The translations under genes were made by a program, and so were the position numbers. Positions 51,239 to 59,819 of a DNA stretch of 64,000 bases are shown here, piece after piece. The notes below the pieces were generated by a model. The model searched no databases and was not told the origin of the DNA. It saw nothing but the letters and a program-made list of their open reading frames with translations. This DNA comes from Faecalicatena contorta. Its GTDB lineage: Bacteria > Bacillota > Clostridia > Lachnospirales > Lachnospiraceae. Location: positions 1-64,000 of the forward strand of contig NZ_JAFBIX010000013.1 of NCBI RefSeq assembly GCF_021531895.1, in the 5' to 3' direction. Position 1 is the first letter of the stretch, and every line of letters begins with the position of its first letter.

Positions 51239-51343
51239 CTCTTTCTCCTGACTGTTTTGTGCTATTAATAAGGTTATAATATGATATTATCATCTAATTT
51301 CAAATGATACAATGCTATTATAAATAGAAAGAAGGCGTAATAT

Positions 51344-51882
51344 ATGATTGAACTTCAAAATCAGATTTGGTGGCGCAGACTCATTGTCATGCTGCTTGGA
51401 ATTTTTATTATGGGCATGGGCATCAGTCTGTTTAAACTCTCTGTCATGGGAAATGACCCACATAGTGCTATGGTCATGGCAATCGGCAAATGTATCGGAC
51501 TTTCTTTTTCTGCCATGCTCATCATCATTAATTCTATATGGTTTATTCTGGAAATCTTCCTGAATCGGAAGTTGATCGGAATCGGAACCTTTTTCAACTG
51601 GTTCTGTGTTGGCATTTTTGCTGATATGTGGGCAAATATTCTGGACAACTTCCTTACCACTCCTGATAATATGATCTCCAGATTCATTCTCATGTTCACA
51701 GGAGTCATCATACTGTCCTTTTCCGCTGCCCTTTATCAGACGGCTAATCTCGGAATTGCTCCTTATGACTCCATCTCGCTTATTATGGATGCGCACTTGG
51801 TCTGGGACCTTTTATTAATTTCTTCACAAAGACAGTCGCAAGAAAACTCTGCGGATACGAAAAGACAGTAACAGTCCCTTAA
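51344..51882 (+). pseudogene. YczE/YyaS/YitT-type membrane protein, internal deletion and frameshift
   Basis: The frame encodes a normal N-terminal 150 residues with four hydrophobic helices and the LGIAPYDSISLIMDAHL segment. After position about 51797 it reads unrelated polar residues and stops at 51871. The plus-one frame from 51799 instead reads GLGPFINFFTKTVARKL and continues to a stop at 51882, matching the usual C-terminal helix of this family. About 45 residues between these parts are missing. The simplest reading is a small deletion that also shifted the frame. The 3' end overlaps convergent mocA. Confidence 0.7.
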
Positions 51883-52457
51883 TCCGGACTGACCTGCCTT
51901 TTTTCATCAATATCATATAATTCCTTTTTATCTTCCACCTCTACGTATATGCAAGCGTGTCTTCGTATTACTTTCCGCCCGCCTTCATCTCCTTGTAACT
52001 CCATAAGTTCTGGAATCAGTCGGGCGGAGAACAGTGTAGGATTTCCCGGAATTCCTTTATATATTGCAGATATTGTCTCAACGTCTGGCGCTGCCTGATC
52101 TGCCAGGCGTTCCAACGTCTTTTCTGTCAGATATGGCTGATCTGCCACGACAAACATAATATAATCCTCTTCTGCAATATTGCCAAGTGCCTGAACTGCC
52201 CTTTTCACAGTATAAGACATTCCTTTCCGGCTATCCGGACTGTCTGCTGTATGGATTCCTTTTGTTCTTGCATACTGCAAGATCTCTGAATACTGGGAAA
52301 TCACCAACAGCGAACAGTCCTGCCGTTTTTTACATAACTTAAAAACCATATCCAGACCATATTGGTACAACGGTTTCCCATGAAAAATATGCAATAATTT
52401 ATTTGAACCAAAACGGCGGCTGTTTCCAGCCGCCAAATATATAATATGCTTATTCAT
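51879..52457 (-). CDS. mocA: Molybdenum cofactor cytidylyltransferase, MocA-like
   Basis: This 192-residue nucleotidyltransferase converts molybdopterin to the cytosine dinucleotide form used by xanthine dehydrogenase family enzymes. LAAGNSRRFGSNKLL near residue 8 is the nucleotide-binding loop, and VVADQPYL near 102 holds the metal-binding Asp. The choice of MocA over MobA rests on its place directly after the hydroxylase large subunit, whose end it overlaps by eight bases. An ATG two codons upstream is also possible. Confidence 0.88.
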   Translation of the reverse strand: MNKHIIYLAAGNSRRFGSNKLLHIFHGKPLYQYGLDMVFKLCKKRQDCSLLVISQYSEILQYARTKGIHTADSPDSRKGMSYTVKRAVQALGNIAEEDYIMFVVADQPYLTEKTLERLADQAAPDVETISAIYKGIPGNPTLFSARLIPELMELQGDEGGRKVIRRHACIYVEVEDKKELYDIDEKRQVSPD

Positions 52458-54741
52458 CTGCAAGCCCCATCAGAATCTTTTCCGGAGTAATCGGCAACGT
52501 TCGATGCCATACTCCTGTTGCATTGTAAATTGCATGCGCCAGTGCCGGAGCCGGTGTGTTAATAACAATCTCACCAATGGATTTCGCACCAAACGGTCCC
52601 GTCGGTTCATAGCTGGATTCGAATTCCACCTGCAGATGTCCCATATCCAGACGTGTCGGTACTTTATACTGCATAAAAGAATTCTCCAGGATCCTTCCTG
52701 TCGGAGAATAGGTTACATTTTCATAAAGTGCCATACCAATTCCCTGTACCAGTCCACCTTCTGTCTGAATACGTGCCAGATTCGGATTGATTGGCGTTCC
52801 ACAGTCTACGACTGCAACATAATCCAGCACATCCACCTTTCCAGTCTCTTTATCCAGTTCTATTTCAACCATTCCGACCATATAAGGTGGTGGTGACACA
52901 GGAGAGCTATGGGTTGCTGTAGTCTGGGCAGCTATCTCATTATTTGCCATGGATTTTGTAGCAATATCGAATCTTGATACGAAACCGCTGCCATCCAACT
53001 TACGAACACCTTCTCCAGTAAATTCCACTTCACTTTCTTCACATTCCAGCATTCCTGCAGCAATCTTGCACAGATTACCTTTCAGTTCTTCACAGGCCAT
53101 CTCAACTGCCTTTCCAGTAATATAGGTCGTCGATGATGCATAAGACCCAGAATCATAAGGAGAAGAATCCGTATCTGCGCCATAGACCTCTATGTCATCT
53201 ACCGAACAATTCAGACATTCTGCCGCCATCTGCGCCAGAATGGTATCACATCCAGTTCCCATATCTGCCGCACCGATAATCAGATTATAGAAGCCTTCAT
53301 CGCCAAGCTTAACGGTTGCAGATCCTACATCCAGATTCGAGATACAGGAACCTTGCATTGCCAGAGCCATACCTGCAGTCCGTACTTTCCCATTCCCCAT
53401 ATCACGAACCGGATATCGCTCTTCCCAACGGAACAGTTCCTTACATTTATCAATACAGCGATCTAAAGCACAGGCATTAGCCTTCTCACCATAATAAGCC
53501 GGCATTACCATACCCTCACGGACAATATTCTTCATACGAAGTTCAATTGGATCCATATGAAGACGTTCTGCCAGTTCATTGACCGCACTTTCCAACGCAA
53601 AGATTCCCTGCGTTGCACCGTAGCCACGATAAGCTCCTGCCGCCTGGACATTAGTATAGACAACATCATAGGCAAAGCGATGAGCTTCCAGTCCGCCTGT
53701 GTAAAGCGGGATAGATTTATGTCCGGACAGACCGACAGTTGTAGGACCATGCTCACCAAATGCACCGGTATTGGATAACGTATAGACATCCAGTGCCCGG
53801 ATCTTTCCATCTCTGGAAGCTCCCAGCTTTATATGGACTTCCATCTCATGACGAGGAGAGGCTGCCGTCTGACATTCTTCTCTGGTATAGATCATCTTCG
53901 CCGGACGCTTCGTCTTCCAGGTCACAAACGCTGGATACACTTCTGCAACTACCGTCTGCTTTGCGCCGAAGCCTCCGCCAATACGCGGCTTTTCCACACG
54001 GATTTTAGACTTCGGGATATCCAATGCATTGGCAATGATACGCCGGCAGTGGAATACAATCTGCGTAGAACTGATGACATGAAGTCTTCCATAACGGTCA
54101 ATCTCCGTATAAGTACGGAAGGTTTCCATCATTGCCTGCTGGCAGGCCTTCACATGATAGGTATGATCTACGATCTCATCACAGTCTGCCATCACTGCAT
54201 CCACATCTCCATCCGAGGACACCTCACTGGCACATAAGTTTCTCTGATTATCTGCACCTATCGAACACAGGGAACGCCAGTTATCTTCTGGATGTACCAG
54301 AATCGGATTATCCTTTGCCGCCCGAAAATCCAGTACCGGTTCCAGCACCTCATAAGTCACCTTGATCATCTTCAATGCTTTATTGACTGCCTTTTCCGTC
54401 TCTCCGGCAACAATGGCAACAGCGTCTCCTACAAACCGGACTCTCTGGTCTAACAACAGACGGTCATAGGGAGACGGTTCTGGATAAGTCTGTCCCGCCA
54501 TGGTAAACCGCTTCTGCGGAACATCTTTATAAGTGTAAACTGCCACAATTCCTGGCACTTTCAATGCAGTATCTATCTTAATCTCTTCAATCAGAGCGTG
54601 TGCATGTGGACTTCTCAATACCTTTACTACCAGCGCATCAGACGGAGTGATATCATCGACATAAGCCGGCTTGCCAAGCAAGAGCTGCATAGCATCTTTT
54701 TTACGGACGGGCTGACCTACCGTTTTAAACTTCTGTTCCAT
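52450..54741 (-). CDS. Xanthine dehydrogenase-family molybdenum-binding subunit
   Basis: This 763-residue catalytic subunit hydroxylates a purine-type substrate at a molybdenum centre. GGGFGAKQ at 255-262 and AYRGYG at 370-375 match active-site loops of xanthine oxidoreductase, and SIGE with Glu724 matches the catalytic base. The position of bovine Glu802 is Gln262 here. The start MEQKF is set by AAAGGAG; an upstream extension overlaps the iron-sulfur gene. It lies four bases after the iron-sulfur subunit gene. yqeB and yqeC nearby suggest a selenium-dependent form. Substrate xanthine or hypoxanthine is inferred from the permease and xpt. Confidence 0.9.
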   Translation of the reverse strand: MEQKFKTVGQPVRKKDAMQLLLGKPAYVDDITPSDALVVKVLRSPHAHALIEEIKIDTALKVPGIVAVYTYKDVPQKRFTMAGQTYPEPSPYDRLLLDQRVRFVGDAVAIVAGETEKAVNKALKMIKVTYEVLEPVLDFRAAKDNPILVHPEDNWRSLCSIGADNQRNLCASEVSSDGDVDAVMADCDEIVDHTYHVKACQQAMMETFRTYTEIDRYGRLHVISSTQIVFHCRRIIANALDIPKSKIRVEKPRIGGGFGAKQTVVAEVYPAFVTWKTKRPAKMIYTREECQTAASPRHEMEVHIKLGASRDGKIRALDVYTLSNTGAFGEHGPTTVGLSGHKSIPLYTGGLEAHRFAYDVVYTNVQAAGAYRGYGATQGIFALESAVNELAERLHMDPIELRMKNIVREGMVMPAYYGEKANACALDRCIDKCKELFRWEERYPVRDMGNGKVRTAGMALAMQGSCISNLDVGSATVKLGDEGFYNLIIGAADMGTGCDTILAQMAAECLNCSVDDIEVYGADTDSSPYDSGSYASSTTYITGKAVEMACEELKGNLCKIAAGMLECEESEVEFTGEGVRKLDGSGFVSRFDIATKSMANNEIAAQTTATHSSPVSPPPYMVGMVEIELDKETGKVDVLDYVAVVDCGTPINPNLARIQTEGGLVQGIGMALYENVTYSPTGRILENSFMQYKVPTRLDMGHLQVEFESSYEPTGPFGAKSIGEIVINTPAPALAHAIYNATGVWHRTLPITPEKILMGLADE

Positions 54742-54745
54742 ACTG

Positions 54746-55204
54746 CTACACTCCTTTCTTCCAGTCCAGGTATGCACGAATTCCACGAAGCTGACCTTCA
54801 TATCCTGAACAACGGCATAGGTTTCCTGCCAGATATGCACGAATCTCATCATCCGTAGGGTCGGGATTCTCACGAAGCAGCACAATCGTATTCATAACGA
54901 ATCCCGGATTACAGAATCCACACTGCTCTGCACCCTGATCTGCAATAAAGCCAACGAACTCCTCGGCTTCTTCCTGGAGCCCCTCCAGTGTCTGAATCTT
55001 ATGGCCGGAAGCCCGCGCTGCAAGCACACTGCAAGATAACACCGGCACATCATCCATCAGAACCGTACACAGTCCGCAATTAGCAGTCTCGCATCCACGC
55101 TTCACGGAATAACATCCTTTTGACCTTACAAAATCAATCAGCAGCATATCCGGATCAACTGCTGCCGTTACCTTTTTCCCATTCAGAATCAGTTCAATAT
55201 CCAT
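54746..55204 (-). CDS. Hydroxylase [2Fe-2S] subunit
   Basis: This 152-residue electron-transfer subunit has a plant-type ferredoxin half with Cys in the CYSVKRGCETANCGLC segment near 40-55 and a closing Cys near 67. The helical second half carries QCGFCNPGFVM and NLCRCSGY for the second [2Fe-2S] cluster. The start MDIELIL overlaps the stop of the FAD subunit as TAATG, so translation is coupled. It belongs to the three-subunit hydroxylase. Confidence 0.94.
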   Translation of the reverse strand: MDIELILNGKKVTAAVDPDMLLIDFVRSKGCYSVKRGCETANCGLCTVLMDDVPVLSCSVLAARASGHKIQTLEGLQEEAEEFVGFIADQGAEQCGFCNPGFVMNTIVLLRENPDPTDDEIRAYLAGNLCRCSGYEGQLRGIRAYLDWKKGV

Positions 55205-55998
55205 TATGATACCTCCTGAAGTGCAAGTGCTGCACGACGTACCAGCACACTGCATATTTTTCTGCGGTAATCAGCTCCGCCTCGTATATTACTTCCAAAT
55301 CTTGCTCTGGATGCGATATCCTCCGCAAATGCTTCTGCCACTTCCAGAGTAATCCCTTGTGCAAGAATCTGCTTTTCATCGTCAAAAAATACTGCTTTCA
55401 TCGGACGTGCCCCTACCACACAAGTATAACGTCCTTCCAATTCCGACAATGCACAGGTAAGGACCGGAAAATCTGTCTCTGTATTTCTCATGGACAAATA
55501 GACCGTTTTTCTTTCCGTCTTTGGCACAATCACGCGCACTAAAATATCACGGGTCTGACGCGGAAAATCTGCAAATTCTTTCACGCTCATGATTCCTGCG
55601 TGATACAACTCTACTTTTGCATCCAACGCCATAAATAATGTCAGAACATCAGAAAATCCAAAACGTCCATAGATGCTTCCACCAAGTGTTGCCACATTAC
55701 GGAACTGCACTCCTACAATATGCTGAACAGACTCTGCAAGTGCTCCTTGTGTCAGTGCATTCAATCCAGCATGCTTCTCCAGCGCCCGAAGCGACACCAT
55801 CGCTCCAATCCTGTACTCCTGAGGCGTCTCTTCAATCTGATCTAACCCCAGATCACACAGATCAATTGCTGTACCACGATTGCCACTCTGCATTTTCAGC
55901 CATAGCATTCCTCCAAGTACAACATTATTCTTCTTTTGACAAAGCTCATACGCTTCTTCCAGGCTCTGTGCCCGAACATATTGATTAAATGAAAGCAT
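55204..55998 (-). CDS. Hydroxylase FAD-binding subunit
   Basis: This 264-residue subunit of the CoxM/XdhB type passes electrons from the iron-sulfur subunit to NAD or another acceptor. FAD-binding signatures are NVVLGGMLWLKMQ near residue 25 and the RNVATLGGSIYGRFGFSD segment near 100. A C-terminal CO dehydrogenase flavoprotein-like domain follows. It starts 23 bases after the permease gene and ends in the TAATG overlap with the iron-sulfur subunit. Confidence 0.93.
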   Translation of the reverse strand: MLSFNQYVRAQSLEEAYELCQKKNNVVLGGMLWLKMQSGNRGTAIDLCDLGLDQIEETPQEYRIGAMVSLRALEKHAGLNALTQGALAESVQHIVGVQFRNVATLGGSIYGRFGFSDVLTLFMALDAKVELYHAGIMSVKEFADFPRQTRDILVRVIVPKTERKTVYLSMRNTETDFPVLTCALSELEGRYTCVVGARPMKAVFFDDEKQILAQGITLEVAEAFAEDIASRARFGSNIRGGADYRRKICSVLVRRAALALQEVS

Positions 55999-56021
55999 AT
56001 TTCTACCCTCCGGATGTAATA

Positions 56022-57422
56022 TTACGCTTCCTCTTTTGGAAGCAGAACATTCAGAATAATCGCAACAAATGCGGCCGGAACAATTCCAGAACCGCCAAAA
56101 ATCAGCTGAACAGCCTTTGGAAGACCAGAAAGGACAGCACTGTTCGCACCAATTCCATATCCAAGTCCAAGTGCCACAGATACAATCGTCATATTACGTG
56201 CAGTCAATGGTTCTTTCGTGATCAGCTGAATACCACTCATAACAATAGATGAGAACATAATAACAGCAGCCCCTCCAAGTACACACTGTGGCATGATAGA
56301 CACAAGTGCAGCAAGCTTCGGCAGCAATCCACAAAGGATCAAGAATATTGCACCACATCCCAATGCAAAACGATTGACGATCTTAGTCATCGTAACAAGT
56401 CCTACATTCTGGCTGAATGATGTATTCGGCAATACGCCAAAAAGAGCTGCAAAGCTAGATCCGACACCGTCACACATAACACCGCCTGACAATTCTGAAT
56501 CCGTTGCTTCCCGACCCATACCACCTTCGATACAGCCCGAGATATCTCCTACTGTCTCAACAGCCGTAACAATGAACATGATTAAAACCGGCACGATCGC
56601 GCGCATATCAAAGACCGGTTTCACCGGCATGATCTGCGGAACTGCAAACCATTTTGCCTGAGCAACCTTGTCCCAGTTCAGGACCCATGCCTTCGTATAT
56701 TCCACACCATCTGCGTTGACTGCAGTCGTCGGCAAAAAGATTGCCAGCACTGCACAAATAATATATCCTGCAATGATACCGAACAGGATGCAAGAAGAAC
56801 TGGTCAGTCCTTTTGTTCCATGCTTCAATACCAGAATAATAATCATAACTACCAGTGCAATCAGAAGATTCTCAATAGAACCATAATCATTCGCAGAAGA
56901 GCCTCCACCAAACGAACTTACACCTACACCAATCAAAGACAGACCAATCGCGAGTACAACCGTACCTGTCACAACAGATGGGAAGAACCGACGAAGCGGT
57001 TTTAAGAACGCACCAAGGACAGTCTCAAAAAGTCCTCCGATCAGACTTGCCCCCATAATTGCACCATAAGCTGCGACACCGCCGCCCATGATCTCTACAA
57101 CACTCTGGAATACACCGATAAATCCAGAACTGGTTCCCATGATGATCGGCACCTTTCCACCGATAGGTCCAATTGCAAATAACTGTACTAATGTTACAAT
57201 ACCAGCAATCAACATTGCATTCTGAAGCAATGTAACCTGAAGCGCCGCAAAATCTTCTGATCCGCAAGCCGCAGTAATAATAAGAATCGGGGTAAGATTA
57301 CCCACAAACATTGCCAGAACATGCTGAAGCCCTAACGGAATTGCCTGTTTTAACGGGATTCGCCCCTCAAATTGATATGGACTGCTCATAAGAGTATTTT
57401 CATTCGTATTATTTGTTCCCAT
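56022..57422 (-). CDS. NCS2 uracil/xanthine permease
   Basis: This 466-residue membrane protein has 13-14 helices. The NCS2 signature QNVGLVTMTKIVNR near residue 350 and the conserved GGVMCDGVGSSFAALFG segment near 330 support purine or uracil uptake. The start MGTNN follows AAGGAGAGAGG; a longer frame begins 12 codons upstream. It is first in a transcription unit with the three hydroxylase subunits and mocA, which favours xanthine, hypoxanthine or urate as substrate. Confidence 0.92.
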   Translation of the reverse strand: MGTNNTNENTLMSSPYQFEGRIPLKQAIPLGLQHVLAMFVGNLTPILIITAACGSEDFAALQVTLLQNAMLIAGIVTLVQLFAIGPIGGKVPIIMGTSSGFIGVFQSVVEIMGGGVAAYGAIMGASLIGGLFETVLGAFLKPLRRFFPSVVTGTVVLAIGLSLIGVGVSSFGGGSSANDYGSIENLLIALVVMIIILVLKHGTKGLTSSSCILFGIIAGYIICAVLAIFLPTTAVNADGVEYTKAWVLNWDKVAQAKWFAVPQIMPVKPVFDMRAIVPVLIMFIVTAVETVGDISGCIEGGMGREATDSELSGGVMCDGVGSSFAALFGVLPNTSFSQNVGLVTMTKIVNRFALGCGAIFLILCGLLPKLAALVSIMPQCVLGGAAVIMFSSIVMSGIQLITKEPLTARNMTIVSVALGLGYGIGANSAVLSGLPKAVQLIFGGSGIVPAAFVAIILNVLLPKEEA

Positions 57423-57456
57423 AATATCCTCTCTCCTTAGAATTTTTACGCAGTCC

Positions 57457-57465
57457 ATTATATCA
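57457..57465 (-). promoter_or_regulatory. Extended -10 promoter of the permease-hydroxylase unit
   Basis: On the minus strand TGATATAAT gives an extended -10, 34 bases before the permease start. No clear -35 is seen. The gap to yqeB is 81 bases. Confidence 0.55.
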
Positions 57466-57503
57466 GAAAACTCTATGAATTTGGGAAAAATTATATTTAT
57501 CTA

Positions 57504-58328
57504 TCAAAAAAATATTTTTCGATCAAAATCAGAAACGACTACCTCCAGAACGCTTCCCGCGATACACCTTGCCTTATCCGATATTGTAAAGCAATGGCTC
57601 AGTTCTTCCTTTCTTGGATCAATGTCTGCAATTTTAAATCCTTTCGGAACCGAATAGCCCTCTCTTAACAGTCCCCGAAGAATTCCCGGAATGGATGCCA
57701 ACACCGGACATCTGCTTCCATCCGACTGCTCGATCCATGCAATTTCTTCACCCACATTTACAATATCTCCAATCTTACAGATATTATGAAATATTCCTGA
57801 TTGTGTGGAATGAATTACGCGTTCCGAAGCATAACCGCCAATCATGCCCGGAATTCCAGTATTGGGAATCGCACATCCCTTACGAATCACTCGCCCAAGA
57901 TCATGTCCTCTCTTCGTCTCGATAACGACATCCACATCTTTTCCTGCTTCGAATCCCGGACCAAGTGCTATAGTAAGTGGTGCCATCTTTCGATGTGTTC
58001 CCAGATTTTTCTTTGCCAGAATTGCATCTACTACTACGCGAGAACGCATCTTTTGAATTACCTCTCCCATCGGGTCAACCAGAACCGGAACATTCCCCTC
58101 TTCCATGATGTCAAATGCTTCTTTCCAATGATGGATTCGGATTCCTCTCATTCCTTCCACCACGGTCTGTCCATCATATACAGCCTCACAGATGGACACC
58201 TGTCTCCGGATTGCAGCCGGATGCGCTGTCTCCAGGACCAGAACTGGAAGTCCCACACTCCACAAGCGGTGAATCGTTCCTGTCGCAAGGTCTCCGCCGC
58301 CCCGGACAATGATTAATCTATCCTTCAT
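57504..58328 (-). CDS. yqeB: Selenium-dependent molybdenum hydroxylase protein YqeB
   Basis: This 274-residue protein matches the YqeB/EF2563 family, found almost only in genomes with selenium-dependent molybdenum hydroxylases. The N-terminus RLIIVRGGGDLATGTIHRL is a Rossmann-like loop. ALGPGFEAGKDVDVVIETKRG near 140 and the HNICKIGDIVNVGEEIAWI segment near 205 are characteristic. Its biochemical role is not known; cofactor maturation is inferred. It is three bases after yqeC. Confidence 0.92.
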   Translation of the reverse strand: MKDRLIIVRGGGDLATGTIHRLWSVGLPVLVLETAHPAAIRRQVSICEAVYDGQTVVEGMRGIRIHHWKEAFDIMEEGNVPVLVDPMGEVIQKMRSRVVVDAILAKKNLGTHRKMAPLTIALGPGFEAGKDVDVVIETKRGHDLGRVIRKGCAIPNTGIPGMIGGYASERVIHSTQSGIFHNICKIGDIVNVGEEIAWIEQSDGSRCPVLASIPGILRGLLREGYSVPKGFKIADIDPRKEELSHCFTISDKARCIAGSVLEVVVSDFDRKIFF

Positions 58329-58331
58329 CTG

Positions 58332-59030
58332 TCAATTCCTCTCTTCTCCAAAGCTCATCAGAACACAAGAATGAATTCCTTGTTTCTCTAATAGCTTTCG
58401 AATCTTTTCAGCCGCCTGCCTTCTGACTTCGTTGTCACACTGATTCAGGACGACATAATAATCTCGGCATCCTACATTCTTCCGGGTTCCTTTATCTGAT
58501 TCCAGAATGGCCGCCATTCGCTCTGCCGTCAGCAGATCCGTCTTCCTTATCCCCAACAGGCGAGCTGCTTCTTCCTTACGAAAACAAGCTTCTTCTATAG
58601 TCTTTCCATATGCAGCCATTCCCATTACACCAACAACAATATCCGAATCCTCTAACAATACCGGCTCATGGTCAGCCGGCACTTTGCAAGGCATCCTCTT
58701 TGCTCCGTCCGCCTCAATCAAGATAATATCCGCCAGTTTAGCATACGCTGACAGCTCCTGGGCAGGAAGGCCTGCCAGTTTTCCTTCTTCTGCGGCCTCT
58801 CCTACAACCGCATAAGAGCCTTGTCTCCATAAGTTCTGTATTTCTTCAGAACTACATGCCCACAATTTCTCCTTCGGCTTATATATGTGTGTCGTTGTCG
58901 TAACAAGCGTCCTGGCTCCAATTTTCGTAAATTGCCTGGCAAGCGCATACATAAGCGTTGTCTTTCCACCTGCCCCGACAAGCGATATCACATGCCCCTT
59001 TTCTTTTAAAAATGGAAATCTCTCTAACAT
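58332..59030 (-). CDS. yqeC: Selenium-dependent hydroxylase accessory protein YqeC
   Basis: This 232-residue protein has a P-loop (SLVGAGGKTTLMYALA near residue 18), an LVTTTTHIYKPKE segment near 50 and IILIEADGAKRMPCKVPADHEP split over 120-140. These match the YqeC family tied to labile selenium cofactor insertion. The start at MLERFPF fits the usual short N-terminus and has AGAGGA upstream; a longer in-frame ATG lies 16 codons earlier. It is followed directly by yqeB. Confidence 0.9.
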   Translation of the reverse strand: MLERFPFLKEKGHVISLVGAGGKTTLMYALARQFTKIGARTLVTTTTHIYKPKEKLWACSSEEIQNLWRQGSYAVVGEAAEEGKLAGLPAQELSAYAKLADIILIEADGAKRMPCKVPADHEPVLLEDSDIVVGVMGMAAYGKTIEEACFRKEEAARLLGIRKTDLLTAERMAAILESDKGTRKNVGCRDYYVVLNQCDNEVRRQAAEKIRKLLEKQGIHSCVLMSFGEERN

Positions 59031-59112
59031 CTCTACCGTCCTCTGATATCTATATTTACACCTTATAGGACCTGTCACTTGCAGTTTCTTTCAGATAGAT
59101 AGAAATACAAAG

Positions 59113-59137
59113 ACAGGTGGGCATTCATCCCACCTGT
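59113..59137 (-). terminator. Terminator after xpt
   Basis: ACAGGTGGG and CCCACCTGT pair perfectly around a seven-base loop, with a T-rich stretch following on the minus strand. It separates xpt from yqeC. Confidence 0.75.
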
Positions 59138-59153
59138 AATATATCATTCTTTC

Positions 59154-59732
59154 TTATTCCCGAAATGTAATGGTCTGCGCATCCGCATCCATATCGTCAA
59201 CAATTGCCAGAGACTCTACTCGTAATCCCTGCTCTCTTAACTTCGCACCACCTTGCTGGAATCCTTTTTCAATCACGATTCCGATTCCCACAACATTCGC
59301 CTGCGCTTCCTGAATGATCTTCACCAGCCCCATCGCAGCGCATCCATTTGCCATAAAATCATCAATGACCAGAATATTTTCTCCCGGTTGAATGAAACGA
59401 CTTGCTACAATTACATCGTATGTCCGCTTATGTGTAAAAGATTCAATCTGCGCGGATAACATTGTACCATCAAGATTAATGGACTGTGTCTTCTTCGCAA
59501 AAACGACCGGGCAGTCAAAATACTGCGCCACAATTGCAGCGATTCCAATACCTGATGCCTCAATTGTTAAGATTCTGTCCACTTTTACGTCTGCAAAACG
59601 ACGCTTAAATTCCTTCCCTATCTCATTGAAAAGCTGGATGTCCATCTGATGATTCAGAAAATTATCTACCTTCAGTACATTCCCAGGCTTAATAACCCCG
59701 TCTTTTCGAATACGTTCTTTTAAAAGTTCCAT
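59154..59732 (-). CDS. xpt: Xanthine phosphoribosyltransferase
   Basis: This 192-residue salvage enzyme makes XMP from xanthine and PRPP. The PRPP-binding motif ILVIDDFMANGCAAMG lies near residue 120, and the LKVDNFLNHQMD segment near 20 is typical of Xpt. Length is normal. It has a near-consensus promoter and its own terminator, so it is probably a separate unit inside the hydroxylase block. No purine riboswitch is seen upstream. Confidence 0.94.
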   Translation of the reverse strand: MELLKERIRKDGVIKPGNVLKVDNFLNHQMDIQLFNEIGKEFKRRFADVKVDRILTIEASGIGIAAIVAQYFDCPVVFAKKTQSINLDGTMLSAQIESFTHKRTYDVIVASRFIQPGENILVIDDFMANGCAAMGLVKIIQEAQANVVGIGIVIEKGFQQGGAKLREQGLRVESLAIVDDMDADAQTITFRE

Positions 59733-59769
59733 GTCTGTTTGTTCTTCTTTCTATGTTTATTTAAACAAA

Positions 59770-59798
59770 ATTATAACAGCTTCCAGTTTTGTTGTAAA
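59770..59798 (-). promoter_or_regulatory. Sigma-A promoter of xpt
   Basis: On the minus strand TTTACA and TATAAT are separated by exactly 17 bases, 38 bases before the xpt start. Confidence 0.82.
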
Positions 59799-59819
59799 TA
59801 ATAAAGAAAGGAATTTCCT

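Noticed and set aside
52450-54741. Selenocysteine in the hydroxylase large subunit
   Set aside because: The frame has no internal TGA. In this enzyme class selenium is a labile ligand of the cofactor, so no UGA codon is expected.
59733-59819. Purine riboswitch upstream of xpt
   Set aside because: The 87-base gap has a promoter but no three-way junction or conserved loop sequences. The same holds for the region before purC.
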